A stretch of DNA of 27,012 bases from Providencia sneebia DSM 19967 (GCF_000314895.2 NZ_CM001773.1:881240-908251); one strand, 5' to 3'. Numbered from the stretch's first letter, positions 8,001 to 15,868 are shown. Translations and numbers: made by a program. Notes: generated from the sequence alone by a model not told the origin.

Positions 8001-10603
8001 AAGTGATTACATTAGAAAAACCCAGTGTAAATGCGGCTAAATTTAATGATTACCAATCTTTGCATGAACATTTAAAGCAAATTAGCCATTCTGATACACA
8101 TAATGAGCCATTTATTCCGGTACAAAGATATCAAACATCGGAAGGTTTATTGGTTGGCCTTGCATTTTATGAAACAGCCCGTGACCGCTTTATTTTCACT
8201 AACACATCTGATGAAGCTGAATTTCTCAGTGGCAGTCGGCTTGCAAAAGTTGAAAATGATCAGGCATGGTTATATCGCGATGACAGGGCTTGGTTAGTTG
8301 ATGTTCCAACAGGTCGTGTTGTGCGAGAATATTTACCACTTTCTCCATCAATTCACCAACCTGCAATTAAAGCGATTGCAGGGCGTGTAGTCTCTTCTGT
8401 CACACCAAGTAACAGCCAACTCATTGCAGGTGATGATGGCGTTATGTATTTTAGTGTGCAATATCAATATGATTCAGGGCCAGTAGGTTATATTTGGAAA
8501 CTGACTCGTGATAAACAGCAACTGATCTCTATCACAGGAGAAGAATCAGACCTACAGCAAATATTATCAATGGTGCATGATGATAATAGTTCGACTTCAT
8601 TTCCATTATTGGATGCTGAGCAAACTGTTTTAGCAGGCCGATCTCAAGAAATCCATCTGTTTGGTCGTCATAAAGATGGTACTCGCTACCATTCTTGGTA
8701 TACAAAATCATCTCAAAATTTAGGATATGAAATATCTTTACGGATGAATATGGCAAATGCGCCCGAGGATAAGGTCATATTCGCACCCACTATCCGACTG
8801 TTTTCTAAACAGGAACAAGCTCCGGCTTGGTATCTAACTGCACAAAAAACCATCATCCATGCGCAAGGGCTGAATGAACATCACGACTTACGTTATCTCG
8901 GGCAAACAGATGATAAAAAAACGCACTATATACATGACCAAACTTCAGGCCAGCTCTGGCAAGCCAATTTGTCGGGTGCTATGCAAGATATTGGTCAATA
9001 TCGCTTAGTTGTTGTTAATGAAAATAAGCCATTTAAAGGGGAATTAATCTTACAACATGCATCATCAAATCAGGGGCAGGAACTTAAATTACCTCTGCTA
9101 GCAGATATAGATCGTTTAACAGTGAGTGGGCGAACTGATAATACATCATATCGATTAGATGACGCTTTGTTCAGTCATTACCAGCAGATCATTATTGATG
9201 AACAAGGTCAGCGACCAACCGTCCAACTTCCTCATGGTGATAATCTTTTAGTGCGCATGAATGGCCAAGATTTGGTGGGGTATGTGCCTAAATCAGGATC
9301 ACAATTTGTGATTGCTCATGCAAAGCAAGCTGCGGAACACGATATGGTGTTCAACCTTATGAATTCACCTGCATTATCGGCAAAATCATTACTGAATGGC
9401 TTAGTGGATATGCAGGATGTCAGTACAGCACAAGATGATTGGTTTACCTTATCTTTTAATAATGGGCATTATCAATTACAAGGTGCAGACCAACAACAAA
9501 CTCCGTTAAATTATCGGGTTATTATTGGTGCTGATAGTGATGACTATTACCAATTTGCTCGAGGTGATGGCCACGTCATTATTAAAGATGCTGGTGGGCA
9601 AGATACACTGGCTCTTTCTGGTAGCCTTTATAGTGAAATAGCATTCAGTAAAGAGGGGAATAACCTCGTGATTAGATACCAAAACAGTGAAGATTGTGTA
9701 ACTGTTCAGGATGCTTTTTTACCTACGCCGAACTCACGAATTGAAAAAATTATTACCTCCGATGCGGCTGTACTTGATACTGGTTTACTTTATCAAATGA
9801 TGAATGAACTGTTGGAAGGTGAAACATTGGTATCACTGCCTAATGGTGCGCTGGCGGTACAAGATAATCAAGGACAAGTGAGCCAACTTGCTGTTAATAA
9901 CAATTTGATATGGCAAGGCGAGGCTGTAGGAAAAACGGAAAATAAACCTGTTAATTATCAACTTATAAAATCGAGCGGTCAGCTAATCTTACTTGCTAAT
10001 CAGGCCAAACCATTGGTTATTTTTGATAGACAACTCGCGGATCAAAATTCCATGGGGGGAGGAAAATTGATTCAAGGCAGCCGCAAATATAGCAATATTA
10101 TTTCAGTTTCTAATGGTTATGGCCTGCTTGGCAAAACGATTATAAATGGTGGTGATAGTGATGATATTTTGCATATTGCAGGAGGCGATGCGAAGCTGCT
10201 TGGCGGGAAGGGAGACGATTTATATCGCGTTAGTGGCTCTGCTCACAATAGTGTTATTAGTGATGGTGGCGGTGAACAAGATACATTATCCCTTGAATAT
10301 GCGGATATTAGCGCGGATTCTGTTAAGTTGCATCGGCAGGGTGAAAACTTACAAATTGCTGTAGCAGATACAGGATTGGTCACAATTAAAGATCAATTTA
10401 AGGAAGGTAAACAAGCTGCTATTGAACAATTAACCCTGACCAATGAACAACAAAATTGGCATTATTCTCTTATTGATATGATGTCTTCTCTGCAAAGTGG
10501 CGGTGTTTTTGCGCTTTCTGAAAATGGCGTTATAACTCAATCAGATGATAGTATTTTTTCAGGGGGAGCTAAATCTATTTTCCAGAATGTAGATCCAAAG
10601 TAG
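2060..10603 (+). CDS. Giant chimeric toxin: GT44 glycosyltransferase, C80 protease, TcdA/TcdB-like pore, RTX-like C-terminus
   Basis: About 2847 residues, numbered from ATG 2060; an in-frame GTG at 2054 is possible, but AAGGG at 2050-2054 suits the ATG better. Domains: residues 1-430 resemble the GT44 glycosyltransferase of clostridial toxins TcdA/TcdB, with HFIW (Trp28), SDIVR (Asp185, Arg188) and DXD Asp201-Ile-Asp203. Residues 430-1170 are an insert with four tandem repeats (627-883) and ankyrin-like repeats (909-1083). Residues 1190-1400 are a C80 self-cleaving cysteine protease (GHG His1273, VGCS Cys1318). From 1400 follows a TcdA/TcdB-type pore region with a Gly/Ala-rich hydrophobic stretch at 1631-1670. 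The C-terminus has RTX-like calcium-binding motifs (2490-2540, 2697-2722). There is no signal peptide and no adjacent type I secretion gene. Predicted role: enter a target cell, self-cleave and glycosylate a protein there, by analogy with TcdB. The substrate is unknown. Confidence 0.85.
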   Translation: MGNLTTQGMNSATKDKPSEIPKNMHFIWLGNLGTIQQNYINAWQQTNPDYQIKVWYDPQALLAYELNKQIKRVAREGNLLNNGSNFDRIVELQNDAYQKITNGIEKQHKTFDQAAIEFMSNELGCSKQNLEQIRLKNQSSYIDFEQQHSNLVQLSDINLLNNNVGEKKYYYQELALRQNLAAASDIVRINALYQQGGIYVDIDFLPEFKDNLFSDELNSEIKRLSPTPNKDGIESVKTQLVLDQLKQDFPTRHSLLQSKVYIDNVAKYRNKSAEHALLIDRMIMEIQQRGQSMSDFFQPLSVKPLSPKHLSFVSLSGFSNAVILSAAKNPTLKMILEQFIKNYHYLEDSGLIHTQKIEDVFDGSPQYFKELVKHNEPAAVEGSKGFQYRFDGIMEDSRATLHITGPNAVYYALKKISANLIQNDDSNIPIFDEEFTQFNHYTEEETKSSWLADSNQKKANLLPTLSKAGKPIIKRLIQNPMFTKLNHIWEEMHNMAGSQQIEQIFKLRAQIHHTISELETTHHADAINSLEDLKLLNQEIDEVLFNQKVDKNTEIIQLAQQHPEQAARLYQAAFNEGQFQENDADLLNNSTLKNSLQSAIQHPEWFNAKDKHILRDLFLDHFTTEQLLELPESMLSGINAQQAERFLRQWLPSTLDDHQFLSYLKSYSETYNLLSTASANSPLLSRYPHFSVEQRIQVPPETLLSLNSDHVTYFFNELSDEHLIKYIKQNRTSYAKLIQHLKTNPLLERVDNLSLSARQQVPPEGLLLMTSQQIEAFFSIFSEGDVLSYTKQNIASYANWVKQRGDNPLLSRLLNLPITQLIDVPSEVMEKITFKQATELFSKLDSHSLTSGYFEQHHSGLATLNRQTFSILLMSATDNQSRERLLTGMKRSLVATQRDDNRLSAFVFNNLLGNAIQHKDIQFVELLIKYAQIDLQPDVIFSRIEQPEKTAIIDPSLTIHDNPLLLAIKTKQPEIVKLLLNSQSLSGREGFEWLSTAIHNRDHDILKLLLQANVDPNSQRKKVGEYSLIQTALTEAVDSADISLVNALLEYGARDNGEALKSAINSNNIELVERLSSVELYPHLTNKEKIKLYKQALQDAQFKQTLFKQRYEKSTDISARFLFREAFNNAKAIETLISQHEQSLRKQTHPIRYKLQSALAFQQTPSIDGGLKEAAAYNEKKIVDWDEPTIHSPRKKIAVRSDNQLIIQLEDDATVKEAVARLVGKHPENTVLVQLNAQGEVKYGHFNAKGAWVEGISSEFNLHDIQRWQIVGHGRADKNAELHTLGGRTVADLTKQLSELNQRLGMNSSPKHIDLVGCSLAGIEFKESYLHQLALSLPQHNISPSSVSAYSANVMVNKKHQKRLTEIGEKVILSQENGNWVMTSKIPGKNIQIASESPLLMSLNNGLDFEQGMKQLYQQNKLSDAEWLPVFQSLKEMDTQSKQYNLLFIHKDNPNLSKSVITNDSRISNFIHEYDSHLSSLKTHLNLTEHQQTAHLGHPAEADSVHGLNTAFIIQTLFNQHTHDQIADGALPEHLRNALQVHTYANWAQMGWDSVEDTIKYVGLWKTLAAKNQPTGGVFKIASRVSPYVGIGLNILSTGLDGYELANAQNEAQRAVFGTQLAFDLVNLANAGFSVGASAFGAPAVASFAGALGVPIAGLGIGITALVQGTQVHIEKTKAVGRYFGELDEGYQKGGYHIVEVQGVDGTAHRMWKNRSGIAIQTLDLRHQKVAFADTWIYKTYLYGLGSGYSNHTTWVPPISVNRVGKHKEAAPKQKVINIREGIDHHDSTVSLAISNDIPLILPDTPQYYMDYSYETFPFVTARNDWGFDVLRRLESNYRDNSDNFSFDFYNFPSERAISELKFEYVATPIKVLLGDTSRSIIMPTLAKETKGKIAYTLVGGNSTYHVSLQDGASLTLTQGSQDTNWIVDTRSLVDSNKQLQFDSHGQLKVGRFPITFSDDFRGKLNLINDDGIFSIDVQKQVITLEKPSVNAAKFNDYQSLHEHLKQISHSDTHNEPFIPVQRYQTSEGLLVGLAFYETARDRFIFTNTSDEAEFLSGSRLAKVENDQAWLYRDDRAWLVDVPTGRVVREYLPLSPSIHQPAIKAIAGRVVSSVTPSNSQLIAGDDGVMYFSVQYQYDSGPVGYIWKLTRDKQQLISITGEESDLQQILSMVHDDNSSTSFPLLDAEQTVLAGRSQEIHLFGRHKDGTRYHSWYTKSSQNLGYEISLRMNMANAPEDKVIFAPTIRLFSKQEQAPAWYLTAQKTIIHAQGLNEHHDLRYLGQTDDKKTHYIHDQTSGQLWQANLSGAMQDIGQYRLVVVNENKPFKGELILQHASSNQGQELKLPLLADIDRLTVSGRTDNTSYRLDDALFSHYQQIIIDEQGQRPTVQLPHGDNLLVRMNGQDLVGYVPKSGSQFVIAHAKQAAEHDMVFNLMNSPALSAKSLLNGLVDMQDVSTAQDDWFTLSFNNGHYQLQGADQQQTPLNYRVIIGADSDDYYQFARGDGHVIIKDAGGQDTLALSGSLYSEIAFSKEGNNLVIRYQNSEDCVTVQDAFLPTPNSRIEKIITSDAAVLDTGLLYQMMNELLEGETLVSLPNGALAVQDNQGQVSQLAVNNNLIWQGEAVGKTENKPVNYQLIKSSGQLILLANQAKPLVIFDRQLADQNSMGGGKLIQGSRKYSNIISVSNGYGLLGKTIINGGDSDDILHIAGGDAKLLGGKGDDLYRVSGSAHNSVISDGGGEQDTLSLEYADISADSVKLHRQGENLQIAVADTGLVTIKDQFKEGKQAAIEQLTLTNEQQNWHYSLIDMMSSLQSGGVFALSENGVITQSDDSIFSGGAKSIFQNVDPK
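3938..4708 (+). repeat. Four in-frame tandem repeats of about 63 residues inside the toxin
   Basis: Units start at codons near 3938, 4142, 4331 and 4520, giving lengths of 68, 63 and 63 residues plus a partial last copy. The shared pattern is V-P-P-E-x-L-L near the start, an F-F or R-F pair about 20 residues on, then L-x-x-Y-x-K-Q-N, S-Y-A and N-P-L-L-x-R. The first and last copies are more diverged. I do not recognise a named family for these helical-looking repeats. Confidence 0.75.
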
Positions 10604-10639
10604 CTATATTGATTATCTGAATTTTCAAAATAGACTCAT

Positions 10640-10675
10640 GGTCGTGCTTAGATTTATCTGAGTGCGGCCTTTTTT
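10640..10675 (+). terminator. Rho-independent terminator of the toxin gene
   Basis: GGTCGTGCTTAGA (10640-10652) pairs with TCTGAGTGCGGCC (10657-10669) over 13 positions when four G-U pairs are allowed. The loop is TTTA, and TTTTTT follows at once (10670-10675 region). It lies 37 bases after the stop codon and separates the toxin from glxK, so the toxin appears monocistronic. Confidence 0.85.
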
Positions 10676-10735
10676 ATCTGTGGTATGGTAAAAAAATTAA
10701 TAAGTAGTGAGCTCTATTGACTAGCAGGATCTATG

Positions 10736-11890
10736 ATGAAAATTATCATTGCACCAGATTCATTTAAAGAAAGTATGAGTGCAGATATGGCGGCTCAAGC
10801 AATTAAAGCGGGGTTTCAAGCTGTTTTCCCAGAAGCACATTACCTCTGTTTACCTATTGCAGATGGCGGTGAAGGAACAGTTGATGCATTGCTATCCGCT
10901 ATGGGCGGGGAATACGTCGAGTTAGAAGTAAGTGGGCCATTGGGTGAATCCGTAATGGCGAGTTATGGCCTGCTGAATCAAGGCCAAATTGCTGTTATCG
11001 AAATGGCTTCTGCAAGTGGTTTAATGCTAGTTGCCCCCGAAAAACGCAATCCTATGCTAACGAGTAGCTACGGGACAGGGCAATTAATCAAAGATGCGTT
11101 AATTAAAGGTGTTTCACAAATTATTTTAGGCATTGGTGGAAGTGCAACGGTTGATGGTGGCGTAGGCATGCTTCAAGCACTTGGTGCAATTATTTATGAT
11201 GACAAGCAACAAGAGCTGGGTTTAGGGGGGGCTATGTTGAATCAAATCGCCTCTATAGATGTGACCAACTTAGACTCTCGCTTAAAAAATTGCACTATTG
11301 ATGTTGCTTGTGATGTTGATAATCCATTGGTTGGTGAACATGGCGCAGCCGCTATATTTGGTCCACAAAAAGGTGCGACACCAGAAATGGTGGCATTGCT
11401 TGATCAAGGACTAAGCCAATGGGCAGATGTTATAGCGCAATTAACAGGGAAAGATTATCGTGATCTTTCCGGTTCAGGCGCCGCAGGTGGAATAGCAATT
11501 GCGGCGGCAGTATTTCTGAATGCTAAGTTAAGCTCAGGCATTGATATTGTTATGCAAGCCGTTAATTTTGAACAAGAAGTTGCTAGTGCAGATTTAGTAA
11601 TTACAGGTGAAGGTAGCATGGATGGACAAACAGCTGGTGGTAAGGCGCCTCTTGGTATTGCTAAGGCAGCGGCAAAGCACCAAGTTCCCGTTATTGCACT
11701 GAGTGGTGTCTTAGGAAAAGGTGTTGAGGTATTACATCAAGAAGGGATTGATGCTTTTTTTAGTATTTTACCGCGGTTAGCTCCACTTGAAAAAGTGCTT
11801 ACTGAAGGTGCCATGAATTTACAACAAGCCGCTTATAATGTGGCTAAAGTCTTACAGTTGGGCCAACAGATGGCGAAAATTACCTCTTAA
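10736..11890 (+). CDS. glxK: Glycerate 2-kinase (GlxK/GarK family)
   Basis: Phosphorylates D-glycerate with ATP, probably to 2-phosphoglycerate, which feeds glycolysis. The 384-residue length fits the family. Conserved blocks visible are [11 protein letters not shown] at the N-terminus, ADGGEGT (42-48), [11 protein letters not shown] (132-142), [11 protein letters not shown] and FGPQKGA. Sequence such as [10 protein letters not shown] and [10 protein letters not shown] is closer to my memory of E. coli GlxK than GarK. The family block often seen as GEGRxDxQ reads GEGSMDGQT here. The start at 10736 is preferred over 10733 because AGGAT (10726-10730) is then better spaced and it matches the MKIxIAPDS start of homologues. 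It stands alone, flanked by terminators, with no allantoin or galactarate genes nearby. Confidence 0.92.
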   Translation: MKIIIAPDSFKESMSADMAAQAIKAGFQAVFPEAHYLCLPIADGGEGTVDALLSAMGGEYVELEVSGPLGESVMASYGLLNQGQIAVIEMASASGLMLVAPEKRNPMLTSSYGTGQLIKDALIKGVSQIILGIGGSATVDGGVGMLQALGAIIYDDKQQELGLGGAMLNQIASIDVTNLDSRLKNCTIDVACDVDNPLVGEHGAAAIFGPQKGATPEMVALLDQGLSQWADVIAQLTGKDYRDLSGSGAAGGIAIAAAVFLNAKLSSGIDIVMQAVNFEQEVASADLVITGEGSMDGQTAGGKAPLGIAKAAAKHQVPVIALSGVLGKGVEVLHQEGIDAFFSILPRLAPLEKVLTEGAMNLQQAAYNVAKVLQLGQQMAKITS

Positions 11891-11923
11891 TAAATTATTA
11901 AAATATGTATGCTTATTAAATAA

Positions 11924-11954
11924 AAACCCGTGATTTATAGTCACGGGTTTTTTG
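11924..11954. terminator. Bidirectional terminator between glxK and dcuA
   Basis: AAACCCGTGA (11924-11933) pairs perfectly with TCACGGGTTT (11941-11950) around a 7-base loop. T residues follow on the right and A residues precede on the left. It can therefore stop both the rightward glxK transcript and the leftward dcuA transcript, which converge here. Confidence 0.92.
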
Positions 11955-11979
11955 CAATATGCCTTGTATTCACGGATAA

Positions 11980-13302
11980 CTACAAGATCATACCACCGAA
12001 CAAGAAGCCGAATGTCACCGCTAAGATAACGGCAACTGTACCCGGAATAAAGAATGGGTGGTTGAAGACAAAGCGGCCAATACGAGTTGTACCTGTGTCA
12101 TCCATTTGAACCGCAGCAACTAATGTTGGATAGGTAGGAAGAATGAATAGACCAGATACAGCAGAGAATGAAGCAATTGCAGTTAATGGGCTAACATGTA
12201 GTGCTAACGCCATTGGCATCAGTGCTTTTGCTGTTGCAGCTTGTGAATAGAGCAGTGCAGAACAGAAGAAGAAGATGACAGCGAGCATCCATGAATGTTC
12301 ATGAATTAAATCACCTGCAGTTGCTTTGATCCATTCAATGTTGTGTTGAACGAAAGTATCACCTAACCATGCAACACCAAGAATACAGATACACGCACTC
12401 ATACCAGCTTTAAAGGTACTTGAGTTTAAGATGGCATCTGTATTTACGCGGCAGAAAACGGTAATTAATGTCGCGATACTCAACATAATAATTAGGATTG
12501 CATTAGTTGTGTTCATCAACGGCGTTTCAACTAGGCCTAAACTTGGGCTGTTGATGATAGCGTAGACAACAACGCCGATAACGCCTAATAAAAAGAGAAG
12601 AACTGAAGATTTTGCACCGGGTTTAATTTCTCTAACTTGGCTACCACGTAATTCAACTAAGCCTTCAGCTAAACGTTTTTGATAAACAGGATCGTCAGAC
12701 AGTTTAGAGTTAAATGTCCAAGAGATGATGAATGACATCAAAATGATAGCAAGGAATGTTGATGGTAATAGAATTGCTAGCAGTGTGATGTAGCTTACTG
12801 TATTACCCGCGCCTACCATTGCAGGGTTTTCCATGACAGAAGCCATATAGACTACTGCTGCTGAAATAGGTGATGCAGTGATACCAATCTGTGCCGCTAC
12901 AACTGCGGTTGATAATGGGCGACATGGCTTAACGCCTTGTTCTTTAGCCACTTCGGCAATAACAGGTAAGGTTGCTAAAGAGATGTTCCCAGTTCCTGCA
13001 AATAAAGTCAGAAAATAAGTGACGATAGGGGCAAGAATGGTGATGTATTTAGGGTTACGACGCAGTAATTTCTCTGTTTGTCCAACTAAGTAATCAAGAC
13101 CACCTGCAATTTGCATTGCGGAAATCGCCGCGATTACAGCCATAATAATTGAGATAACATCAAATGGGATTGTACCGGGTTTAACGCCAATTGCAGCCAG
13201 TACCAATACACCTAGGCCACCGGCAAAACCGATACCTATCCCACCTAAACGTGCCCCCAGAAATATGGCCAGCAGAACAATTATAAATTCTACGGCTAGC
13301 AT
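11980..13302 (-). CDS. dcuA: Anaerobic C4-dicarboxylate transporter DcuA
   Basis: Inner-membrane carrier that exchanges or takes up aspartate, fumarate, malate and succinate. The 440-residue protein is almost entirely hydrophobic helices and matches my memory of E. coli DcuA (433 residues), including LLAIFLGARLGGIGIGFAGG at the N-terminus, AISAMQIAGGLDYLVGQTEK, KYITILAPIVTYF, FAGTGNISLATLPVIAEVAK and ITASPISAAVVYM. A good ribosome-binding site (GAGGAG) precedes the ATG. It lies downstream of aspA on the same strand, as in E. coli. AspA makes fumarate from aspartate while Dcu proteins move these acids. A hairpin between the two genes would limit read-through, so dcuA may also have its own promoter. 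Confidence 0.96.
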   Translation of the reverse strand: MLAVEFIIVLLAIFLGARLGGIGIGFAGGLGVLVLAAIGVKPGTIPFDVISIIMAVIAAISAMQIAGGLDYLVGQTEKLLRRNPKYITILAPIVTYFLTLFAGTGNISLATLPVIAEVAKEQGVKPCRPLSTAVVAAQIGITASPISAAVVYMASVMENPAMVGAGNTVSYITLLAILLPSTFLAIILMSFIISWTFNSKLSDDPVYQKRLAEGLVELRGSQVREIKPGAKSSVLLFLLGVIGVVVYAIINSPSLGLVETPLMNTTNAILIIMLSIATLITVFCRVNTDAILNSSTFKAGMSACICILGVAWLGDTFVQHNIEWIKATAGDLIHEHSWMLAVIFFFCSALLYSQAATAKALMPMALALHVSPLTAIASFSAVSGLFILPTYPTLVAAVQMDDTGTTRIGRFVFNHPFFIPGTVAVILAVTFGFLFGGMIL

Positions 13303-13370
13303 AATATTTACTCCTCGATAAATTAAAATTATGAAACTGTTATGTTAATTTTTTGTGTGTGCATAGAACT

Positions 13371-13411
13371 AAAAAGGCACGCTATCCAAGGGGAGTGCGT
13401 GCCTTAATTTT
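13371..13411 (-). terminator. Terminator between aspA and dcuA
   Basis: AAGGCACGC (13374-13382) pairs perfectly with GCGTGCCTT (13397-13405). Read on the minus strand, the hairpin is followed by TTTTT from the A run at 13371-13375. It lies just after the aspA stop and before dcuA, so it ends or attenuates aspA transcripts. The A/T flank on the other side makes it roughly symmetrical. Confidence 0.85.
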
Positions 13412-13440
13412 TAAGTATTATTTATGTTTAACATAAATTA

Positions 13441-14865
13441 TTAGTCATCAAATCTTTTCGCTTTATAAGCTGGGTGTTTTAGGTTCTCAACTGAGAAGAT
13501 ATCATCCAACTGCTCTTCTGTTAGCAATCCGCGTTCTAGAACAACTTCACGAACACTCTTGCCTGTTTCAGCACAGATTTTACCCACGATATCACCATTA
13601 TGGTGACCAATGAATGGGTTCAAGTAAGTGACGATACCGATAGAATTAAAGACAAATGCTTCACAAATGTCTTTATTAACAGTGATACCGTTGACACATT
13701 TTTCAACCAAGTTACGGCAAGCATTGCTCATCAGAGAAATAGACTCAAACATTGCTTGGCCAATAGCTGGTTCCATTACGTTTAACTGTAGCTGACCCGC
13801 TTCAGCTGCCATTGTAACACAAGTATCATTACCAATAACTTTGAAACATGCTTGGTTAACAACTTCTGGGATAACAGGGTTAACTTTTGCTGGCATGATA
13901 GAAGAACCTGCTTGTAATTCTGGCAGATTAATTTCTTTCAGACCTGCACGAGGACCAGAAGAGAGCAGACGTAAGTCGTTACAAATTTTAGATAATTTAA
14001 CCGCTAAACGTTTTAGGCCTGCGTGAACAGTGATATAAGCACCACAGTCAGAAGTCGCTTCGATCAGGTCTTCAGCTGGTACGCAAGGTAAGCCAGTTAC
14101 TTCAGCTAATTTCTCAACTGCAAGTTTTTGGTAGCCAGGTGCAGTATTTAGACCAGTACCGATAGCTGTTGCACCTAAGTTAACTTCAAGCAGTAAATCA
14201 ATGCTGCGTTTTAGGTTTTTCTCTTCTTCTCTTAAAAGCGTTGCGAATGCGTGGAATTCTTGACCAACAGTCATAGGAACCGCATCTTGCAACTGGGTAC
14301 GACCCATTTTTAGAATGTCTTTGTATTCTTCAGCTTTTTTATCAAATCCGACTCTTAAATATTCAACAGATTCGATCAATTTAATGATGGAGTTATAAAC
14401 TGCGATACGGAAACCTGTAGGGTATGCATCGTTAGTTGATTGACTTTTATTTAAATGGTCATTTGGGTTTAGGAACTCATATTCCCCTTTTTTATGTCCC
14501 ATTAATTCAAGGCCAATATTTGCTAGAACTTCATTGGTATTCATGTTCAGTGATGTACCTGCACCACCTTGGAATACGTCAACAGGAAACTGATCCATAC
14601 ATTTCCCTGTATTAAGAACAACATCACATGCTTTAATGATGGTGTCCGCGACATTACGAGGAATTGTATGAAGCTCTTTGTTCGCCATTGCTGCCGCTTT
14701 TTTCACCATTACCATGCCGCGAATAAATTCAGGAACATCGTTAATGGTGCGGTCACTGATATAAAAGTTTTCAATCGCACGCAGAGTATGAACACCATAG
14801 TAGGCATCAGATGGAACTTCTTTCTGACCTAATAGGTCTTCTTCGATACGAGTATTATTTGACAT
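13441..14865 (-). CDS. aspA: Aspartate ammonia-lyase (aspartase)
   Basis: Cytoplasmic homotetramer that converts L-aspartate to fumarate and ammonia. The 474-residue length is close to the 478 of E. coli. The fumarase/aspartase signature [11 protein letters not shown] sits at residues 320-330 on the mobile loop that carries the catalytic serine (Ser321 by analogy with Bacillus AspB). Also present are [11 protein letters not shown] (103-113), [12 protein letters not shown] (139-150) and [12 protein letters not shown] (188-199), which contribute the other conserved regions of the active site. The ribosome-binding site is a modest AAGG. A consensus CRP site lies about 215 bases upstream, consistent with the known catabolite control of aspA in E. 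coli. The gene order aspA-dcuA is conserved. Confidence 0.97.
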   Translation of the reverse strand: MSNNTRIEEDLLGQKEVPSDAYYGVHTLRAIENFYISDRTINDVPEFIRGMVMVKKAAAMANKELHTIPRNVADTIIKACDVVLNTGKCMDQFPVDVFQGGAGTSLNMNTNEVLANIGLELMGHKKGEYEFLNPNDHLNKSQSTNDAYPTGFRIAVYNSIIKLIESVEYLRVGFDKKAEEYKDILKMGRTQLQDAVPMTVGQEFHAFATLLREEEKNLKRSIDLLLEVNLGATAIGTGLNTAPGYQKLAVEKLAEVTGLPCVPAEDLIEATSDCGAYITVHAGLKRLAVKLSKICNDLRLLSSGPRAGLKEINLPELQAGSSIMPAKVNPVIPEVVNQACFKVIGNDTCVTMAAEAGQLQLNVMEPAIGQAMFESISLMSNACRNLVEKCVNGITVNKDICEAFVFNSIGIVTYLNPFIGHHNGDIVGKICAETGKSVREVVLERGLLTEEQLDDIFSVENLKHPAYKAKRFDD

Positions 14866-14979
14866 GAGAACCTTCTTAATTAGATTGCAGTTACTGTCTA
14901 TTTATGTACTTTTAGAGAATGTATATACCGTAAAACAAAAAATATTAGGTGTTAATCACCTGTTAATTCATTATAAGCA

Positions 14980-15011
14980 ATATGATCTACTACTTTATGA
15001 GTAGATCATAT
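14980..15011. repeat. 12-bp palindrome with 8-base loop upstream of aspA
   Basis: ATATGATCTACT (14980-14991) is followed by an 8-base loop and its exact reverse complement AGTAGATCATAT (15000-15011). It lies within the probable aspA leader. The stem is AT-rich and is not followed by a T run in the aspA direction, so it is more likely an operator or mRNA leader structure than a terminator. Confidence 0.6.
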
Positions 15012-15077
15012 GCCTTTTAGAAAGTCCTGCTTGAACCTAGATCACTATATAGTTTGATTCATGTAACAGATTTCTAA

Positions 15078-15099
15078 AAATGTGACCAATTTCACAGAT
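15078..15099. promoter_or_regulatory. Consensus CRP (cAMP receptor protein) binding site
   Basis: AAATGTGACCAATTTCACAG followed by AT matches the CRP consensus TGTGA-N6-TCACA at all ten core positions. It lies about 39 bases upstream of a possible leftward -10 (15049-15044), suitable for activating aspA. CRP control of aspA is established in E. coli. Confidence 0.85.
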
Positions 15100-15338
15100 A
15101 AGGCCAGAAAAATGAGAAAAGTCCGTGAGTTGAAAAATTTTTTAATGGCCCCAAATACTAAAATATAACTATACTCTGACTATAATAAGTCGCATCCATG
15201 TTACTTATGGTGCAATGAAGAAGTATGACGAGTATGAATGAAAAAGCGACTGTTGTTGTTTGTCTCTTAGATATAGCTCACAAAGGTTTTCCAAGGGGCG
15301 AGAATTAATTAATAGCTTATTGAAATAAAGGAGAACTT

Positions 15339-15854
15339 GTGCGCTGGTTACCTCTCATCTTTATCTGTCTTCTTATCTATATTGAAGCCACTATTTTTGT
15401 CCATGTCGCTTCCGCGATTGGTGTTTTGACAACACTCATTCTGGTTGTTTTAACATCATGTTTGGGTGTTTCACTGGTAAAAAATCAGGGCATGAAAAAT
15501 GTTTTACAGATCCAGCAAAAAATAGCGGCTGGTGAAAGCCCTGCGTCAGAAATGATTAAAAGTGTTGCATTAGTGCTTGCAGGAATTTTATTAATTATCC
15601 CGGGATTTTTTACCGACTTTCTTGGGTTGCTATTATTATTACCACCAGTTCAAAAATTGTTTGTAACGCGTTTTTTGCCACATATTCGTGTTTTTCAATC
15701 AGGAAGTAGCTTCTCTTCTGGGCGCGCTAATCCTTTTCAACAAGGTGATACCTTTGAAGGAGAATTCCAACGTAAACAGGATGATCCATCATATAAACTT
15801 GATCAATCTAATGATCCAGATAAATCAGAAGATAACGATAAGCCTAAATATTAA
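15339..15854 (+). CDS. fxsA: FxsA family inner-membrane protein
   Basis: Small membrane protein; in E. coli its overexpression relieves F-plasmid exclusion of phage T7, and its normal role is unknown. The 171-residue protein starts MRWLPLIFICLLIYIEATIF, a typical FxsA N-terminus, with hydrophobic segments at about 4-24, 27-47 and 75-104. The block IIPGFFTDFLGLLLLLPPV is the family hallmark. The last 50 residues are a polar tail rich in Asp, Lys and Gln, probably cytoplasmic and variable. The start is GTG, supported by AAAGGAGA eight bases upstream. It lies between aspA and groES as in E. coli, where yjeH also intervenes; yjeH is absent here. Confidence 0.94.
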   Translation: MRWLPLIFICLLIYIEATIFVHVASAIGVLTTLILVVLTSCLGVSLVKNQGMKNVLQIQQKIAAGESPASEMIKSVALVLAGILLIIPGFFTDFLGLLLLLPPVQKLFVTRFLPHIRVFQSGSSFSSGRANPFQQGDTFEGEFQRKQDDPSYKLDQSNDPDKSEDNDKPKY

Positions 15855-15868
15855 TTCCCTGTAAAAAA

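Larger units (their letters stand above)
14866..15338. other. Divergent aspA/fxsA regulatory region
   Basis: These 473 bases hold the control region for aspA (leftward) and fxsA (rightward). I see a long hairpin palindrome (14980-15011), a consensus CRP site (15078-15099), a possible leftward -10 TATAGT at 15049-15044, and a possible rightward -10 TATAAT at 15181-15186 without a good -35. No convincing gene is present. Confidence 0.6.

Noticed and set aside
15054..15067. FNR box (TTGAT-N4-ATCAA) upstream of aspA
   Set aside because: Only one half-site matches; the other half (GTAAC) does not, and it is too close to the possible -10.
15225..15308. 27-codon ORF before fxsA as a leader peptide
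   Set aside because: There is no good ribosome-binding site and nothing recognisable in the peptide; short ORFs of this size occur by chance.
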